Part shown: one piece after another, positions 1-10,519 of the stretch
Layout of the letters: each line of letters opens with the position of its first letter
Position numbering within the stretch: position 1 is the first letter of the stretch
Source: Zygnema cylindricum
Lineage: Eukaryota > Streptophyta > Zygnematophyceae > Zygnematales > Zygnemataceae
Assembly (NCBI GenBank): GCA_037447655.1
Contig: JBBHKE010000928.1
Span: 62,001 to 126,000 of the forward strand
DNA length: 64,000 nt
Reading direction: 5' to 3'
Made by a program: the position numbers and the translations under genes
Notes under the pieces: model-generated
Database searches by the model: none
Told to the model about the DNA's origin: nothing
Seen by the model: only the letters and a program-made list of their open reading frames with translations

Positions 1-559
1 TTCAAGTAGGTTATGGGAAGAGGCTAGTGTTTTTACATGGGTGAGGGCGTAGGGCATGAAGTGTCTTCCTAGCATAACTGCAAGATTGGAGGAAGGAGGT
101 TGAGCTGTTGGCAACAAAATGGGGAAACCTGGTTTTTCCGATAACTTCTACTCCCCCCCCCTGCTTCCTCACTATCATTGTGTGAATCCAGTTCACGAGG
201 TGTTTGGGTGTTATCTTTCGAGCGATCCGCCATATACTACTTAAACCACTTTTGGTTGCTCCGTTTTCCATCCTCTTCTTCCTGTTTTCCCTTCCCCCTT
301 TGTCTTTTTGTGTTGTAGTTGTCGAATCTGGAGGGCATTTTCTTCATGACAGTGGGAGGCGGATTGGTGGGTTTGATTGCAAGACAGATGTTGTCGTTCA
401 CAATAACTCCTCGAGGAGTGAAGGATTGTGGCCCCGCGACTTTCATGTTATGGTCTTTTTTGGCCAGTCCTTACCTCTCCTTTCTCTACTGCGTTGTGGA
501 GTTTCGAAGTTGTTTGCGATTTTCTCCTACGTCCACATTCCAAGCTCCTGACATAAAGG

Positions 560-1010
560 TGCGAACATGATAAGCATTAGGTGGTTCCATATCCCACCCC
601 ATAACATTATCATCGTCACCACCCGCCGTGGCTTCTTGTTCAAGCTCCGCTAGCTTTTGTAGCAGCTCCTTTTTTCGTCATTGGAGTTTTTGAGTGGCCG
701 TCAAAGCACGAGTCAGGTAAGCATATCCTAAACTCAGTGCTACCAATTCTGCAGCAATTTCGGCCAATTGCTGGCTTTGTTGCTGGATGATATTCTCCGA
801 GGTTAGTTTTGCTTGACCTGTTCGCATTCATTCTTCTTCGTCCCTAGTGCGACGTCCACAAGGGTAAAGGAGTTGAAGGGGAAGAGGATTCACGGATGTG
901 TCCCCTCCGATTGTAAACTAAGCGCATTGCATCATCTATTTCGGAACTCTATTCTTCCGAAAACATTGACCCTCTTTGTGTCCCATGAAACCGCAAGCCA
1001 CACACTTTGA
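560..1010 (-). pseudogene. Nucleocapsid zinc knuckle and following helix of G1
   Basis: On the minus strand, 1005-964 encodes CVACGFMGHKEGQC, a perfect C-x2-C-x4-H-x4-C knuckle that binds RNA in Gag nucleocapsids. A second, worn knuckle follows at about 930-895: RRGHIRE survives but its cysteines are gone. Next comes a Gln/Ala/Leu-rich helix (about 830-690) and a lysine-rich helix to about 560. The frame shifts at least twice. The stretch from 560 to 1 has only short open segments with no domain I can name. Confidence 0.6.
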
Positions 1011-1489
1011 GCCCTCGGTGGTCTATTTGCTCCTTAACTCATTTGAGATTTGCGCATCATCGAATTTTGGGAGTTTAATTTGCCGCAACTGAGCTTGCAA
1101 CATTTTGGCAGTTTTTGACCAGGGTGTTGGGCGATAATTGTCCTTGGTTACAAGCGTTTTGTCTTTCAATCCTCCTCCTTGTTTCCGTTTCATCTCTTTC
1201 CTTGTTCTTTCAGCTCTTTATTTTTCCCATTCCTTCTGCTTTAGGACAAGTTTGGTTTGAGCTTTCGTGGGTAGTGCTTCCACCCATGATTGGTATGCTG
1301 ATAGTTGAGACAATTATATTGGTTTACTCGGTCGTCGGCCCCTATGGTTCGTTTTGACCCGCCATCAACCACCTGTTTCTCCTTAAGCTTCCTCAAAGCT
1401 AGAAGTTCCACGGATTCCTCATTGTCAGTAGGCATTTCTCCAGCAAACCATGCAAAACTTCCCCTTGCTTCGCCGGTGACCGTTTTTTC

Positions 1490-2600
1490 TCAGGCCTCAC
1501 TGTTAACGAAGTTGTTGTAGAGTTTCATGGCGACCAGCAAAATCTCCTTAGCTAATGGATTGATATCTTCGATGGCCTGTCCTTCAATCCAATTGTCGAG
1601 GGCAATCTGCCCCGTGGGCCAAAAATAATTCCGGAATGCAATGTAATATTTAGTGGCCATGGCCAGAAGATCGATGGTTGAGAGTTTCGTCTTTTCACAG
1701 AGGCTTGACATTCGGTTAAAAAGAGTTTGCGGTGTCTCACTTTTTAGACACCCGAATTATGTAAATTCCTTTATAGCAAATTCGGTCCAATCGGTGTAAA
1801 GGAGCCTCCATGTGTTCAAAATAGTACTGCAAGGTGTAGGGTTTGCGGCCATTCTTGTGGCACCCCGGGCGTCTCGGAGAGCGTGCAGTTCATTGACATA
1901 CGCTAGCCTCTAGGCTTGTAATTTCATGTCGTCTGTGAATGCACGTGTTACAAAAGCGTATGCAGCCGCAGCCAGATCTGCTTAAGCCTGGAAGATTGCT
2001 GCGTCGAGAGCCGGGTGGAAAATCTTGATGGTTGGGGCTATTGGAAGGGGTTGACGTTCTTTGTAGTCCGTTAAAGCTCCCCCAGAGATGTGGTTTACCA
2101 TCATTGGGAAAAACGTTGTTACGAAGACATCCGGGATAGCTCCTCCTCAGTATTTGTTGATTTCAAACTGGGTGAAAGATTTCCACATAATTTCGAAATC
2201 AGAGAAAACGATCCCCAAGCTGTCTCCCGTAAAGATCCTTATGTTCCCCATTTCTTTTTCTTCCTCGACAAGATTGGTAAATTTTGGCAAGACTGGTCTG
2301 GTGGGGCTTACAAACTGAGCCGGCGAGATCGTTCTTGGATCTCCTCCTTCTTTATCCGAACCGCTTCCTCCTTCGATAGGAAGGGCGGTTGTAACAATTG
2401 GGATCCCCCCCCCCCCCACTGAGAAGGGTCGTACTCTTAAAGGGGGTGTTGAATTTCTTACTCCTCTATATCCAAGAGAGTAGTGCTTTTCCCTTAGAAC
2501 TGTATCCACAGATGGGATGTGGATAGGAGGTCTGTTCAAAGGTCTTTGAGAAATTGGTGCTGATGGAGACGGAGACCGTCTCACTGCTGGGGCCCTGTAG
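1490..2600 (-). pseudogene. Gag capsid-like region of G1
   Basis: A 145-codon open frame (2584-2147) starts with a Pro/Ser-rich leader and moves into a helical region including FSDFEIMWKSFTQFEINKY. After several stops, a second open segment (1711-1490) is helical and rich in Leu, Ile and Ala. This pattern, a disordered leader followed by an alpha-helical domain ahead of a zinc knuckle, fits a retrotransposon capsid. There is no catalytic motif to confirm it. At least four stops or frameshifts separate the pieces, so it is not functional. Confidence 0.4.
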
Positions 2601-3004
2601 GATAAGGCGTTTGTCCCCTGGTTCGCCTCCGAGATGTCTCGAGAGGTGGAGTTCCTAAGCTAGAAGAAAGAGAACGCCGGTGAGGACGAGAATAAGCAAG
2701 GATGGATGGGTTGCTTAATTCAAGAGGATTGGGAGATCCACAGACTACAGCAGCAAGCTAATAAGGTGGCGAAGAAAAAGAGGGAATAGCAGGGAATGGT
2801 CTATCGGGAGAAGCAAGAGGAGTGGACACCGTCAAGGGAATGTGAACCCTTTTGTCCGGCCGTAATTCCACCAAGGCTTCCACTACGGAAGCGTCCTCCA
2901 CCGAAATAACAGTTGGCACCCCCCGAGGAGAAGCAACAAGGGTTAAGAAGAATATCTGCACCCAAACCCTTCATACTAGGATCTTTGCTTTCCCCCTCTT
3001 CCCG

Positions 3005-4263
3005 CTAAAAAGATGGCTCTCGACCATTCTCTACGGGAGGAATGTCGGGTGAAGTGCGTGAGATAGAAGAGGGTCTCGGAGTTAGCTCTCCGATATAAGG
3101 GTTTAAAATAGTAGAGGTGGTAGCCTTTCCACTGAGAAGTCCTCCAGACCTAAGCATATCATTCCGTATCAACCGTAATTCTTGTTCCCACACTTTCCTT
3201 CTTTCCTCCTCTAAAGCCTCCAAATCTATCGCGACAGGTCCGGCCCTCATCATAGCCTCTCATTGAGATTTAAGTTTCTTCACCAATTCTTGGGCGATGC
3301 TCTGTACCTATGTTCAATCTTCCAAGTCTACCCCTAGAACCTCCGGATCCGTAGGTTTGGATTTCCATAGTCCTTCGGCATGCGGACTAAAGAAGCCCCG
3401 AGAGAGGATTTCTCCTTGCCAGTCATCAAAATTTTTGGATCCGTAGGTCCGGATCATTCTAACCCTCCGGAAAGGCGAGCTGGTGAGGCTTTGGGAGAGG
3501 ATGTCTCCCTGGCTATTTCTTGCACCTCTGGATCTGTGGGCTCAGATCGCCTAAACCCTCAAAAAGGGCAAACTTGAGGTGCGGTGGGAGAGGGTCCGTT
3601 GGAGGAGGAGGGTCCAAGAGTTGGAGATTTTTCCTCCTTGAGAATAGGAGTGAATCCCCTCTTACTATCACGGTGGTTGAACCTCTTTCCCCTCCATGGA
3701 TCTTCCCTCCTGCTGGTTTTTTCTCCTCGACGAGACCACGAGGTCGTGCATCCCCAGGGCTGCCTGCTTGTGGCGGTGTTCTAGGGGAGTGATGGCTGAT
3801 GGCTGGGTGAAGGGGTTCTCCATGGCCGGTCTTGAGTAAAGTGGGATGAACTACCCTCGGAGGAGCTGCTCAAATTTCCAAAACCCCTCCCACTGGTCGA
3901 ACCACCCGAGCTCGATCTGCCCGGGCCACCCTTTCAACCAAAAATCCTTCTTCACCTTCAGCTCATGAAGGTCGTGAAGAGGTAGGAGTTCCTTGCGGCG
4001 AGGAAGACCTGGATCCGTCAACACCGAGGGGTCAATAGGCATTTCCGCCCTGGGTACCTTAGATCGTGTGTGAAAACCAACTTCAGGGAAGTGGCCCTTG
4101 AATGGTTCCTTATGAGCCAATCCTTATCGGCGAGCAATAGGAGACAAAGTTTTCCTTTCCTCAACCTGGCCTTGGCGGCCTCGGCCAAAGAAGGGAACTG
4201 CTCGGGAGCTAGGCTCGGAGGAGGTGGAGGAGCGGATGGCCCGGAGGATTCTTTCGCATGCAA
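3005..4263 (-). pseudogene. Gag-like N-terminal region of G1
   Basis: Three minus-strand open segments lie here: 4263-4018, 4120-3851 and 3253-3005. The first has a run of prolines followed by a basic helix. The last has a charged helical stretch, EALEEERRKVWEQELRLI, that could form a short coiled coil. The segments are in different frames and join only if indels are assumed. I do not recognise a named domain. Position upstream of the capsid-like and zinc-knuckle segments suggests the N-terminal part of Gag. Confidence 0.35.
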
Positions 4264-4519
4264 ATCAAATATAGAGGCTTAAGGGACTGACTCCTCTCTC
4301 AACGATGACTTTTCTTCCAGTACAAAAGCATCCTATCTACGTTGCTCCTCAGAACCGATTTCTAGAGCCCCGTTTTCCTGATATTCTCCCCCTCCCATCG
4401 AGTGATGGTTAACGGACAGAATTGTCGGCACTATCGGTAACGAGAACCCTAACTCCTCTCGAAAATTGAGGGTCCCAAACTTTGAAGCTCCTATCCCCTC
4501 TAATCGGAAGAGACAGGTT

Positions 4520-5823
4520 TTTTTTTAGTACTTTGATTCTCCGTTGTAAGTCTAACAAAGATTCCCTCAAAATCCATTGTTCTGGTCTAAAAGATTATAG
4601 TAGTCAACCCCGGTTGAAACGCAACCGAAGCCCAAAAATGACTATCAAAGAGAGAAAAAAGGCACTTACAAGTAGAATAGCGGAAAAGAATAATAGAATA
4701 ATTAGCTGTTTCAGATTTAACAATATCACCTTGCCCTAGAAAAATAGAGAAAAAAATAGGATTTAGAATAATAGCAAGCGAGCTCATCATACCCCCAAAA
4801 GCAATGCTGAGAACAAAAGGAGACAAAATCTCTCTCTATTCATTAAAACAGGGAATGTCCTCCATAACTCCTTGGTTTGCGCAATCCGAAACCGGCAAAA
4901 CCCCTCTCGGCATCAAATAACCACAAGCCCCTAACCGCCCTAAAAGAAAAGATAGTGCCAACTACCCAATCGGACTACGATTTCCAAAAGGACAAAGGCA
5001 AACCAAGATGGCAGTAGGGTCACAATCACATAACAATCAAAAAGTTTCCAAAAGAAGTTTGTTGGAATTTCTAAAGGTTTCTCAGGAGACAGTACTGAAA
5101 AGCAACCTGTCTCTTTTGCCCCCAAGTGCCTTATACAACAAAGTTTGTCCAGTTTCAAATCCAAAAGGTCAACGCGATGCAGGGAGCCAATGAGCGGAGA
5201 GCAATTGCTATCAAACAAACATAGGACAAATAAGGCCGTACCACACTCAGGGTGATAAGTTCTACTTCACATTGTGGCTGGATTCGTAGCTTAAAGTCAA
5301 AGTTGGTTTTACTATTAAATCACTAAGTACTAAAAAGGACAGTTGCAAGCCTAACTTCTACCTTGTGGAATTAATAGAATATAATGCTCTAAAACCTGCA
5401 CTTGATTCCTACTGACATTTAACAACATTATGAAAATAGCATTCCGGAAAGTGTCGTGGCGTTCCACAATGTACCCTCCAAAACGGATGGTGGAAACATG
5501 TTTTATGTTGCATTGTGGCACAGTTTGAGAGGCAATAGCTCCGTGGTCCGTTCTCCGTTAGTAAAGGTGTGTTGCGCTCAGTTCAGGTCAACTAAGTATC
5601 TGGCCGGTTGGGTGCACTCCTCCCTCCTTACATAGGTATCTGTACAACGTTGAAGTGGCTCCAAAATCCTGGATAGAGAAGGGTGTGCCGACACCGCCCA
5701 CGAGCTTGACACCTGTTCTACACTCAAGTGATGACATGTGTCCATGTGAAACTTACACTACAAATTACTATCTTTCTTTAGTTACACTATTTTACTGAGA
5801 CTTAAAGCTTTCCAAAATCAACA
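4520..5823 (-). repeat. Probable copia LTR remnant, start at 5823
   Basis: On the minus strand the sequence from 5823 begins TGTTGATTTTGGAAAGCTTT. This closely resembles the 5' starts of the LTRs of element A (TGTTGTTTTGAAAGCTTT) and element D (TGTTGTCTGTTTGGAAAGC). The start coincides exactly with the point where the Ty3 reverse-transcriptase frame stops making sense, so a copia insertion with its LTR start here is likely. The other end is not resolved. Short frames between 4587 and 5218 are hydrophobic and look like LTR or UTR noise. No gene is seen. Confidence 0.4.
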
Positions 5824-6310
5824 CTTACAACCTCCGAGAATTGACTCCATGACTTTTTGAAATACCGTTGGAGCATTTTTCAGTTCGAATGGCATTACGA
5901 CCCATTCCCATCGACCGTCACTACCCCATAAGGCAGTTTTGTGACGGTCCTTCTCTATCTCAATTTGATTAAATCCTTGACGGAGGCCAAAATGCTAAAA
6001 TACTTCCCCCCGCCTAAGTGATCAAATATTTCCTCGGCTAGAGGCATGGGATCACGATCTTAAATGGTTTGAGCATTCAGTTCACGACAATCACCGCACA
6101 TTCGACGATCAGTAAAATTACCCTCGGAACCTTTTTCCGAGGCATGACGGTGGGAGCTGCAAATATGGAGTTTGACCGATAGATTAGGCTAGCTTTCTCT
6201 AGTTCAGCACATCCCTTTCTACCATTTCCCATTCGGTTTCTGACAGCCGATGTTTTGGTTTAAATATTGGGCCGTCATCTTCGAAATCTATCGACATCTT
6301 GTAAGTGGTG
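5824..6310 (-). pseudogene. Ty3/gypsy-type reverse transcriptase fragment
   Basis: Minus-strand translation in shifting frames gives an IFKPKHRLSETEWEMVE approach segment, then SLIYRSNSIFAAPTVMPRKK, then RRMCGDCRELNAQTI, then an LRQGFNQIEIEKDRHKTA segment, then WVVMPFELKNAPTVFQKVME. These correspond to the fingers and palm of metavirus reverse transcriptases (MPFGLKNAPATFQ type). The YxDD box should follow but is missing, because a copia LTR-like sequence starts at 5823. A one-base loss near 5991 falls at the codon expected for the first catalytic Asp (motif A), so activity is ruled out. Confidence 0.8.
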
Positions 6311-6790
6311 TGGCGACCCAAATCGCTCATTGAAAAAGCAAAGGCATCCACATTCCGTAAAACAACGTCATTCAGTATTTCTTGTTCGCCCTTTATTAAA
6401 TTGGTGCCGAATTTCTATTTAGGAGCCTCGGGATTCTCGTTTGTCATGGCCTCCATAGCTTTTGCAAAGGCCAACTGCTCATTTGGGATGAGCATTTGAC
6501 CTAACTCCTGAGCCACAGGCTCGTGTTTAAGGCAATTAACCCAAAGATTCCAAATGCGTGTGGGGAAAGCAGTAGTCCAATGCGAAGTAAGTGGGCTATG
6601 GATGGAACTAGAAGATTGGACAACCGTATATGCTAACTCGTAAGCCACAGGTGCATGTTTAAGGCAATTTACCCAATGATTCCAACTGCGTGTGGGGAAA
6701 GCGGTAGTCCAATGTGGAGAAAGTAGGCTATGCATAGACTTGGCACATTGGACAACCGTGTATGCGAGAATAGACCGAACATATGGCTAG
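6311..6790 (-). pseudogene. Pol linker region with internal tandem duplication
   Basis: A minus-strand frame (6735-6415, 106 codons) leads toward the reverse transcriptase. Its end, running into about 6310, has the acidic style (EILNDVVLRNVDAFAF) usual just upstream of Ty3 reverse transcriptase. Inside it a unit of about 131 bp is present twice in tandem, about 6510-6640 and 6641-6771, encoding two versions of HWTTAFPTR.WN.WVNCLKH. No protease DTG/DSG motif is visible. The duplication is recent enough to be clear by eye, but many substitutions separate the copies. Confidence 0.5.
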
Positions 6791-6891
6791 GGTTGAGGAA
6801 ATCGTAGATAGATATTTCCGAGACAGGTCGATTTGGAGAAGGAAAGAGGAAAAAATGAAATTTGGTCCCTTTGAGAGTGGGGCAGAAAGAT

Positions 6892-7258
6892 TTACTTTAT
6901 GATGCACCCCTCCCCCCCAGCTGGTTGAGATGGATGTGCTTGAGAGTGGCGACCAGCTGCAAACCCGAGACCTAAAGCAAAAGACAAAGATTGAGGGTCC
7001 ATGACCCGACCTAATAAAGGGCATCTATAACATTCGGTAAGACGAGGGACGGCTCTAGTGCCAGGGATGAAATGCATGAGGTGTTCTTGCTCTGTAGAGG
7101 TAGGCTCTTCGAGATCACCGGTAAAAATGTTTTAGAGCATGCCAGGGAAGTCTTATAGAATACATGTGAGTGTGGATAAGAAACTAAGGTAGAAAAAAAC
7201 TTGAGAGGTTGACCAAGGACATTGCTATTGAAATTAGGGGGACAATCTTGTTGAATGT
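6892..7258 (-). pseudogene. C5 cytosine methyltransferase-like domain, C-terminal part
   Basis: Minus-strand translation gives EEPTSTEQEHLMHFIPGTRA followed by PRLTECYRCPLLGRVMDPQS. This has the shape of the C-terminal end of C5-type DNA methyltransferases, where an EPT....E...MGF motif precedes an R..LLG.V segment (motifs IX-X). Further upstream, 7250-7140, a second frame looks like the end of the target-recognition region. The segment continues the methyltransferase that breaks off at 9296 on the far side of a copia insertion. Frameshifts and a stop at 6892 show it is dead. Confidence 0.6.
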
Positions 7259-8100
7259 TGTTGTTTTGAAAGCATTAGTCCTCACTAAGCCTCCTATGTG
7301 AGGGGAGTATCCTCTGGGTACTTAGTTTATTTTGTGGAAGCTTGGTTCAATATGTATCAAAATTAGTGTGACTGTGAACAGTGAGGGAGTACACTGTGCA
7401 TCACATTAATGGGACACACGTCAGCAAACCTGAGATGAGACACTCCGCAAGACTCGGTTCTACGACTCAGATTCACAAAAAGACCGAGGTGTCACACAAA
7501 GTTTCATCTTGGATGAAAATTCTCAAAGATGGACGGCAAAGATTTGCTGCCAACGAGCGCTGGTCAGCCACGACCACGTCTATGATTTCCCGACATGTTT
7601 TTGTGAAGTATAGTGCGACCTAACATATCCCTGTTTTGTACATAGGCGTGTTTGTTTGATTAAGGACCCAGTTTAGATTCATTCTGCTTGACATACCTTG
7701 AAACATTCAGGTATCCCACTTAGCTGTGGTACATATTATTAATGCATGGCTGATAGGCCTTCCTACCTTGATTAGGATAGTGAGTGACAGTAAGTCTTCA
7801 GAAAGATAGATTCTTTTTGGTATTAGAGTAGGACTTAACCATTTCAGAAGTTAGGAACTTGTTGTATTAAATTATGCTTTAGCAGTTTGATATCTTTGAT
7901 TGAGAGTTTCTCTCAGATTTGTTTGCCTATTTCTAATTAAATTTGCACTTGTATTCCTTTTTGTTTTATCTGTATTGTGTCAGATTTGTAGGCCATTTGG
8001 TTCCCTAATTTGTCCTTGGGTGTGTTCCAAAATTGTATGTTTTTCTGACCATCTGTGAGAGCTTCTTGTTGTCTTAATTTTGTGATGACTACTCCTACCT
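7259..8100 (+). repeat. Copia LTR of family A plus leader, plus orientation
   Basis: The sequence starts TGTTGTTTTGAAAGC and is clearly homologous, in opposite orientation, to the two LTRs of element A at 11531-12401 and 16498-17376. It includes the internal block TGGTATTAGAGTAGGAC at about 7838, and a start codon at 8083 (ATGACTACTCCTACCTC) matching the gag leader within LTR-A. Homology to family A ends near 8100 at CTCAGCA, where family-B pol begins. The element start could be 7256 because of a TTG repeat. No matching target duplication is seen. Confidence 0.75.
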
Positions 8101-8322
8101 CAGCAATCGCTGTTTCTGCCAATCCTAAACATCATTTAAAAGCCAAACACATGGACATCAGACTCAGCTTTGTTAAAGAGAAAAGTAGAAAACAAAATAA
8201 TCAGTTTAGAGTAGCGACCGGATAGTGAAATGGTAGCAGATATGATGACCAAACCTGTGCCTTCCCCTAAGTTGATTTTCTGCAGGGAGAAGTGTGGTCT
8301 AAAATTATTGATTCACTAGAAA
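8100..8322 (+). pseudogene. C-terminal RNase H tail of a family-B copia element
   Basis: Plus-strand translation includes NPKHHLKAKHMDIRLSF and, after a frame change, SEMVADMMTKPVPSPKL. It is nearly the same as the end of pol in element B (29952-30227, minus). This is the copia RNase H tail with the (K/T)-H-I-D-I-R and DMLTK blocks. The piece starts abruptly in the middle of the domain, at the junction with LTR-A sequence. It ends just before a purine run (AATAAGGGGAG, ending 8332) and LTR-B, so it is the 3' end of a truncated element. Confidence 0.8.
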
Positions 8323-8332
8323 ATAAGGGGAG

Positions 8333-9295
8333 TGTAGAAATTAATGCTCTATTTTTAGTATTTTCTAGGTCTAAATAGAATTATAGAAAGAAGCCGAGGC
8401 AGTCTACCTCTAACTTCTCTCTCCAACTCTCAAACCTGTCGCAGTCACTGAGAAATTGGAGAGGTAGCTAGAGCCATGGCTACCTAGGCTATCCAGAGGT
8501 TTACAGGAAACTTATATTAGTTAGGGGTTTATTTACTAAAAGGTATGTGCCGGCCACAAGATTTGATCCTGGTACCTATCGGCCGGCAGACAGTAAGTAG
8601 CCGGTAGCCTTAGCCGTTAAGTCTAGAACTAGTGTTACGTATTATATGGTTCGATAATTAATTAAACATTAATACGTAGGATAATTCATTTAACTGTAAT
8701 TGTTTACGGGATACATAGAACTCGTAGTGTAAAAGTACGGATTGCGGTACGAATAAGAAATCAATACCGCGCATTGATTTCGTAAGCGAAACAAATACCG
8801 CGCATATATTTATTACGGCTACGATCAAATGATAAGTTAATCGGACGGCCAGAATTAGCGCCGAGATCGCGGAAGAAGAATTCGGCGGTTTGTGGTCATC
8901 GGCACATCAGATGACACGTGGCAAAATTACATTGGATCGTGGTATCTCCGAGATTACGGCACGGAATTCAGATATGACATGTGTCGACATTTAGGCCATG
9001 TTATACAATGTCGGTACATAAAGTACACTGGCAGATGTACTTTTGCGTACCGAACTGTAATCTGATTGGTTACGTACATCAGTAGATAGAGTCTGTGAGA
9101 GAGATATGACTTAGAAAAATTAGGAGATAGGACCCTCTCTCCCAGAGAGGTTATGTACAAAAGGTCAACTTTGACCCTCCATAACTTGTCGAGGACTTCC
9201 AGGTGTAGGAGTTGAGACAGTGCAGGGTCGGGGTTATCCTAAAGGCTTCATAGAAGCTGTCCACTCTGACGACTCATAGAGGTCTCAGAGTTTCA
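8333..9295 (+). repeat. 3' LTR of a family-B copia element, plus orientation
   Basis: It begins TGTAGAAATTAATG directly after the purine tract AAGGGGAG and ends AGAGTTTCA at 9295. Both ends match LTR-B of element B (28856-29938 on the minus strand), as do internal blocks such as AAAAGGTCAACTTTGACC near 9160 and GGTCTCAGAG near 9285. The start codon found in LTR-B of element B is ATA here. Methyltransferase sequence of element G2 begins immediately at 9296, so this LTR end marks the insertion point. Confidence 0.8.
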
Positions 9296-9815
9296 CTAGG
9301 GAAACATGGCGAGCGGCGTCAATAATGAGTGGCGGGCTAGTTAATTGTTCTATCCGCTTATAATCAACCACGACCATAGGTCTTGGGTCTTATTGGTTGC
9401 GACATTTTCCAAGATATATCCCATAGGATGCTCTAAAGTTTGCAATAAATGAATGATGCGAACCAATTCAAAAATTAATTTAGAGCGAAGATCCGCCAAT
9501 CGGAGGACTTTCCCGGCCCAAGACATTCCCTATTACTCCCATCAGTGAAACACTAGATCAATTAGCTCGATCTCTAGTAAGTGATCGTTTCCCACAATCT
9601 GGATGTCTTGTGGGAAAGCAGTATTCATATGCTCGTATGCGAATTTCGGAAACGAATAAGGGTATTGAGAATGCAACAGATTACAATGATGTTGTGTTTT
9701 CTGTGCGAAAGGATCAATCTCGATAGAATGATAACATTGGATTAATAATCCGTTTTGCAAACAAGAAAGAATGGAAGTGCCAATTTCTCAATAAAGTCTA
9801 AAATCACCAATCCAT
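9296..9815 (-). pseudogene. C5 cytosine methyltransferase-like domain, N-terminal part
   Basis: In order on the minus strand: a motif-I-like stretch (Y-stop-EIGTSILSCLQNGLLIQ, about 9796-9740), motif II (IEIDPFAQ, EIDP at 9721-9710), a helix leading to LIDLV near 9552, the place of motif IV (9541-9530), LRSKLIFELVRIIHLLQTLE, and motif VI (GYILENV, ENV at 9409-9401). A PPLIIDAARHVSL segment near 9320 matches the stretch before the target-recognition region. These are the blocks of the DNMT3/DRM-like C5 methylase fold. The catalytic Pro-Cys is replaced by stops, and there is a frameshift after ENV. Confidence 0.7.
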
Positions 9816-9820
9816 TCAGG

Positions 9821-10340
9821 TTATGACTCAATTGGACCGATTTCTAGCTGATGGGGGGAAATCTGGAAGAGTTTGTATCTATAAGGGGCTATACTATTGT
9901 TATCCAAAAAACTGATATGAGGATCAAAATAACCTCGCTTCGGTACGAAATTGGGTTGAACAACAACAAGATTTTTGTGCAGCTGCAGTGCTAATAAAGC
10001 GACAGCTGCAGCTGAGCTATCGGAGGTAGATAAGGGGTTCGGAGTGTCAGAAATCATGGGTAATAGAATGCAAAAGCGTTCTTTCACTTGATGTGCCTCA
10101 CGTATAGTTCGATCCACTATGTTGAGGGCTTCAGCCGCGATAGCTGAAGCGGTTTCAGGCAAGGGAGGAGAAGGTTCTATAATAAATGACAATAGAATAC
10201 GTGTGTTATGAGTTTAACCGTCACGGTTGTGATCGGACGAACCTCTATCGAACATAGCCTCTCGTTGTTGGACGATGGAATCTCGTAAGATTCGACCTGC
10301 CAACGTGGGCATGTGTACAACGGTGCGAGCCATGCTTGTA
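9821..10340 (-). pseudogene. Unknown protein between Gag and methyltransferase in G2
   Basis: The main open frame is 10192-9821 (123 codons). It begins with a Pro/Ala-rich, helical part (PETASAIAAEALNIVDRTIREAHQ) and ends FVPKRGYFDPHISFLDNNS plus an SPHQLEIGPIES tail. An earlier segment, 10330-10220, reads LAGRILRDSIVQQREAMFDRG in a compatible frame before a stop. I do not recognise a domain. Its place between the nucleocapsid and the methyltransferase makes it part of the same polyprotein, perhaps a linker or a degenerate protease, but no DTG/DSG is visible. Confidence 0.45.
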
Positions 10341-10519
10341 AATTGTGGCTTTATTTGAGTCATGAAATCGACTTCATGCAAACTCTTCCTTCATGGCCGC
10401 CATTTGCTCTTGCATTTCCAAACTCTCTCTCTCTTTTTTTGAGATACCTTAGGTGGAGTGGTGTCCTTCTCCGATTCTTTACCCGGTCGAACTGGTTTTG
10501 CGGATCGAGCACGAATGCC

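Larger units (their letters stand above)
1..4520 (-). mobile_element. Decayed Ty3/gypsy-type element G1, gag side
   Basis: Minus-strand reading frames, broken by stops and frameshifts, run through this stretch. They are rich in Pro, Glu and Lys and end in a CCHC zinc knuckle at 964-1005, the usual order of an LTR-retrotransposon Gag. No LTR, primer site or pol is seen for this copy, so its 3' part lies left of the window or is lost. The right limit near 4.5 kb is where the last Pro-rich frame fades. The Ty3 assignment rests on Gag style and on a Ty3-type reverse transcriptase a little further right, so it is an inference. Confidence 0.5.

Noticed and set aside
7838-7855. Ordinary tRNA-Met 3'-end primer site in LTR-A (TGGTATTAGAGTAGGAC)
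   Set aside because: It lies about 245 bp before the gag ATG, inside the LTR as defined by the 3' LTR end, and is worn in the other copies. It may be a relic or chance match rather than the functional primer site.
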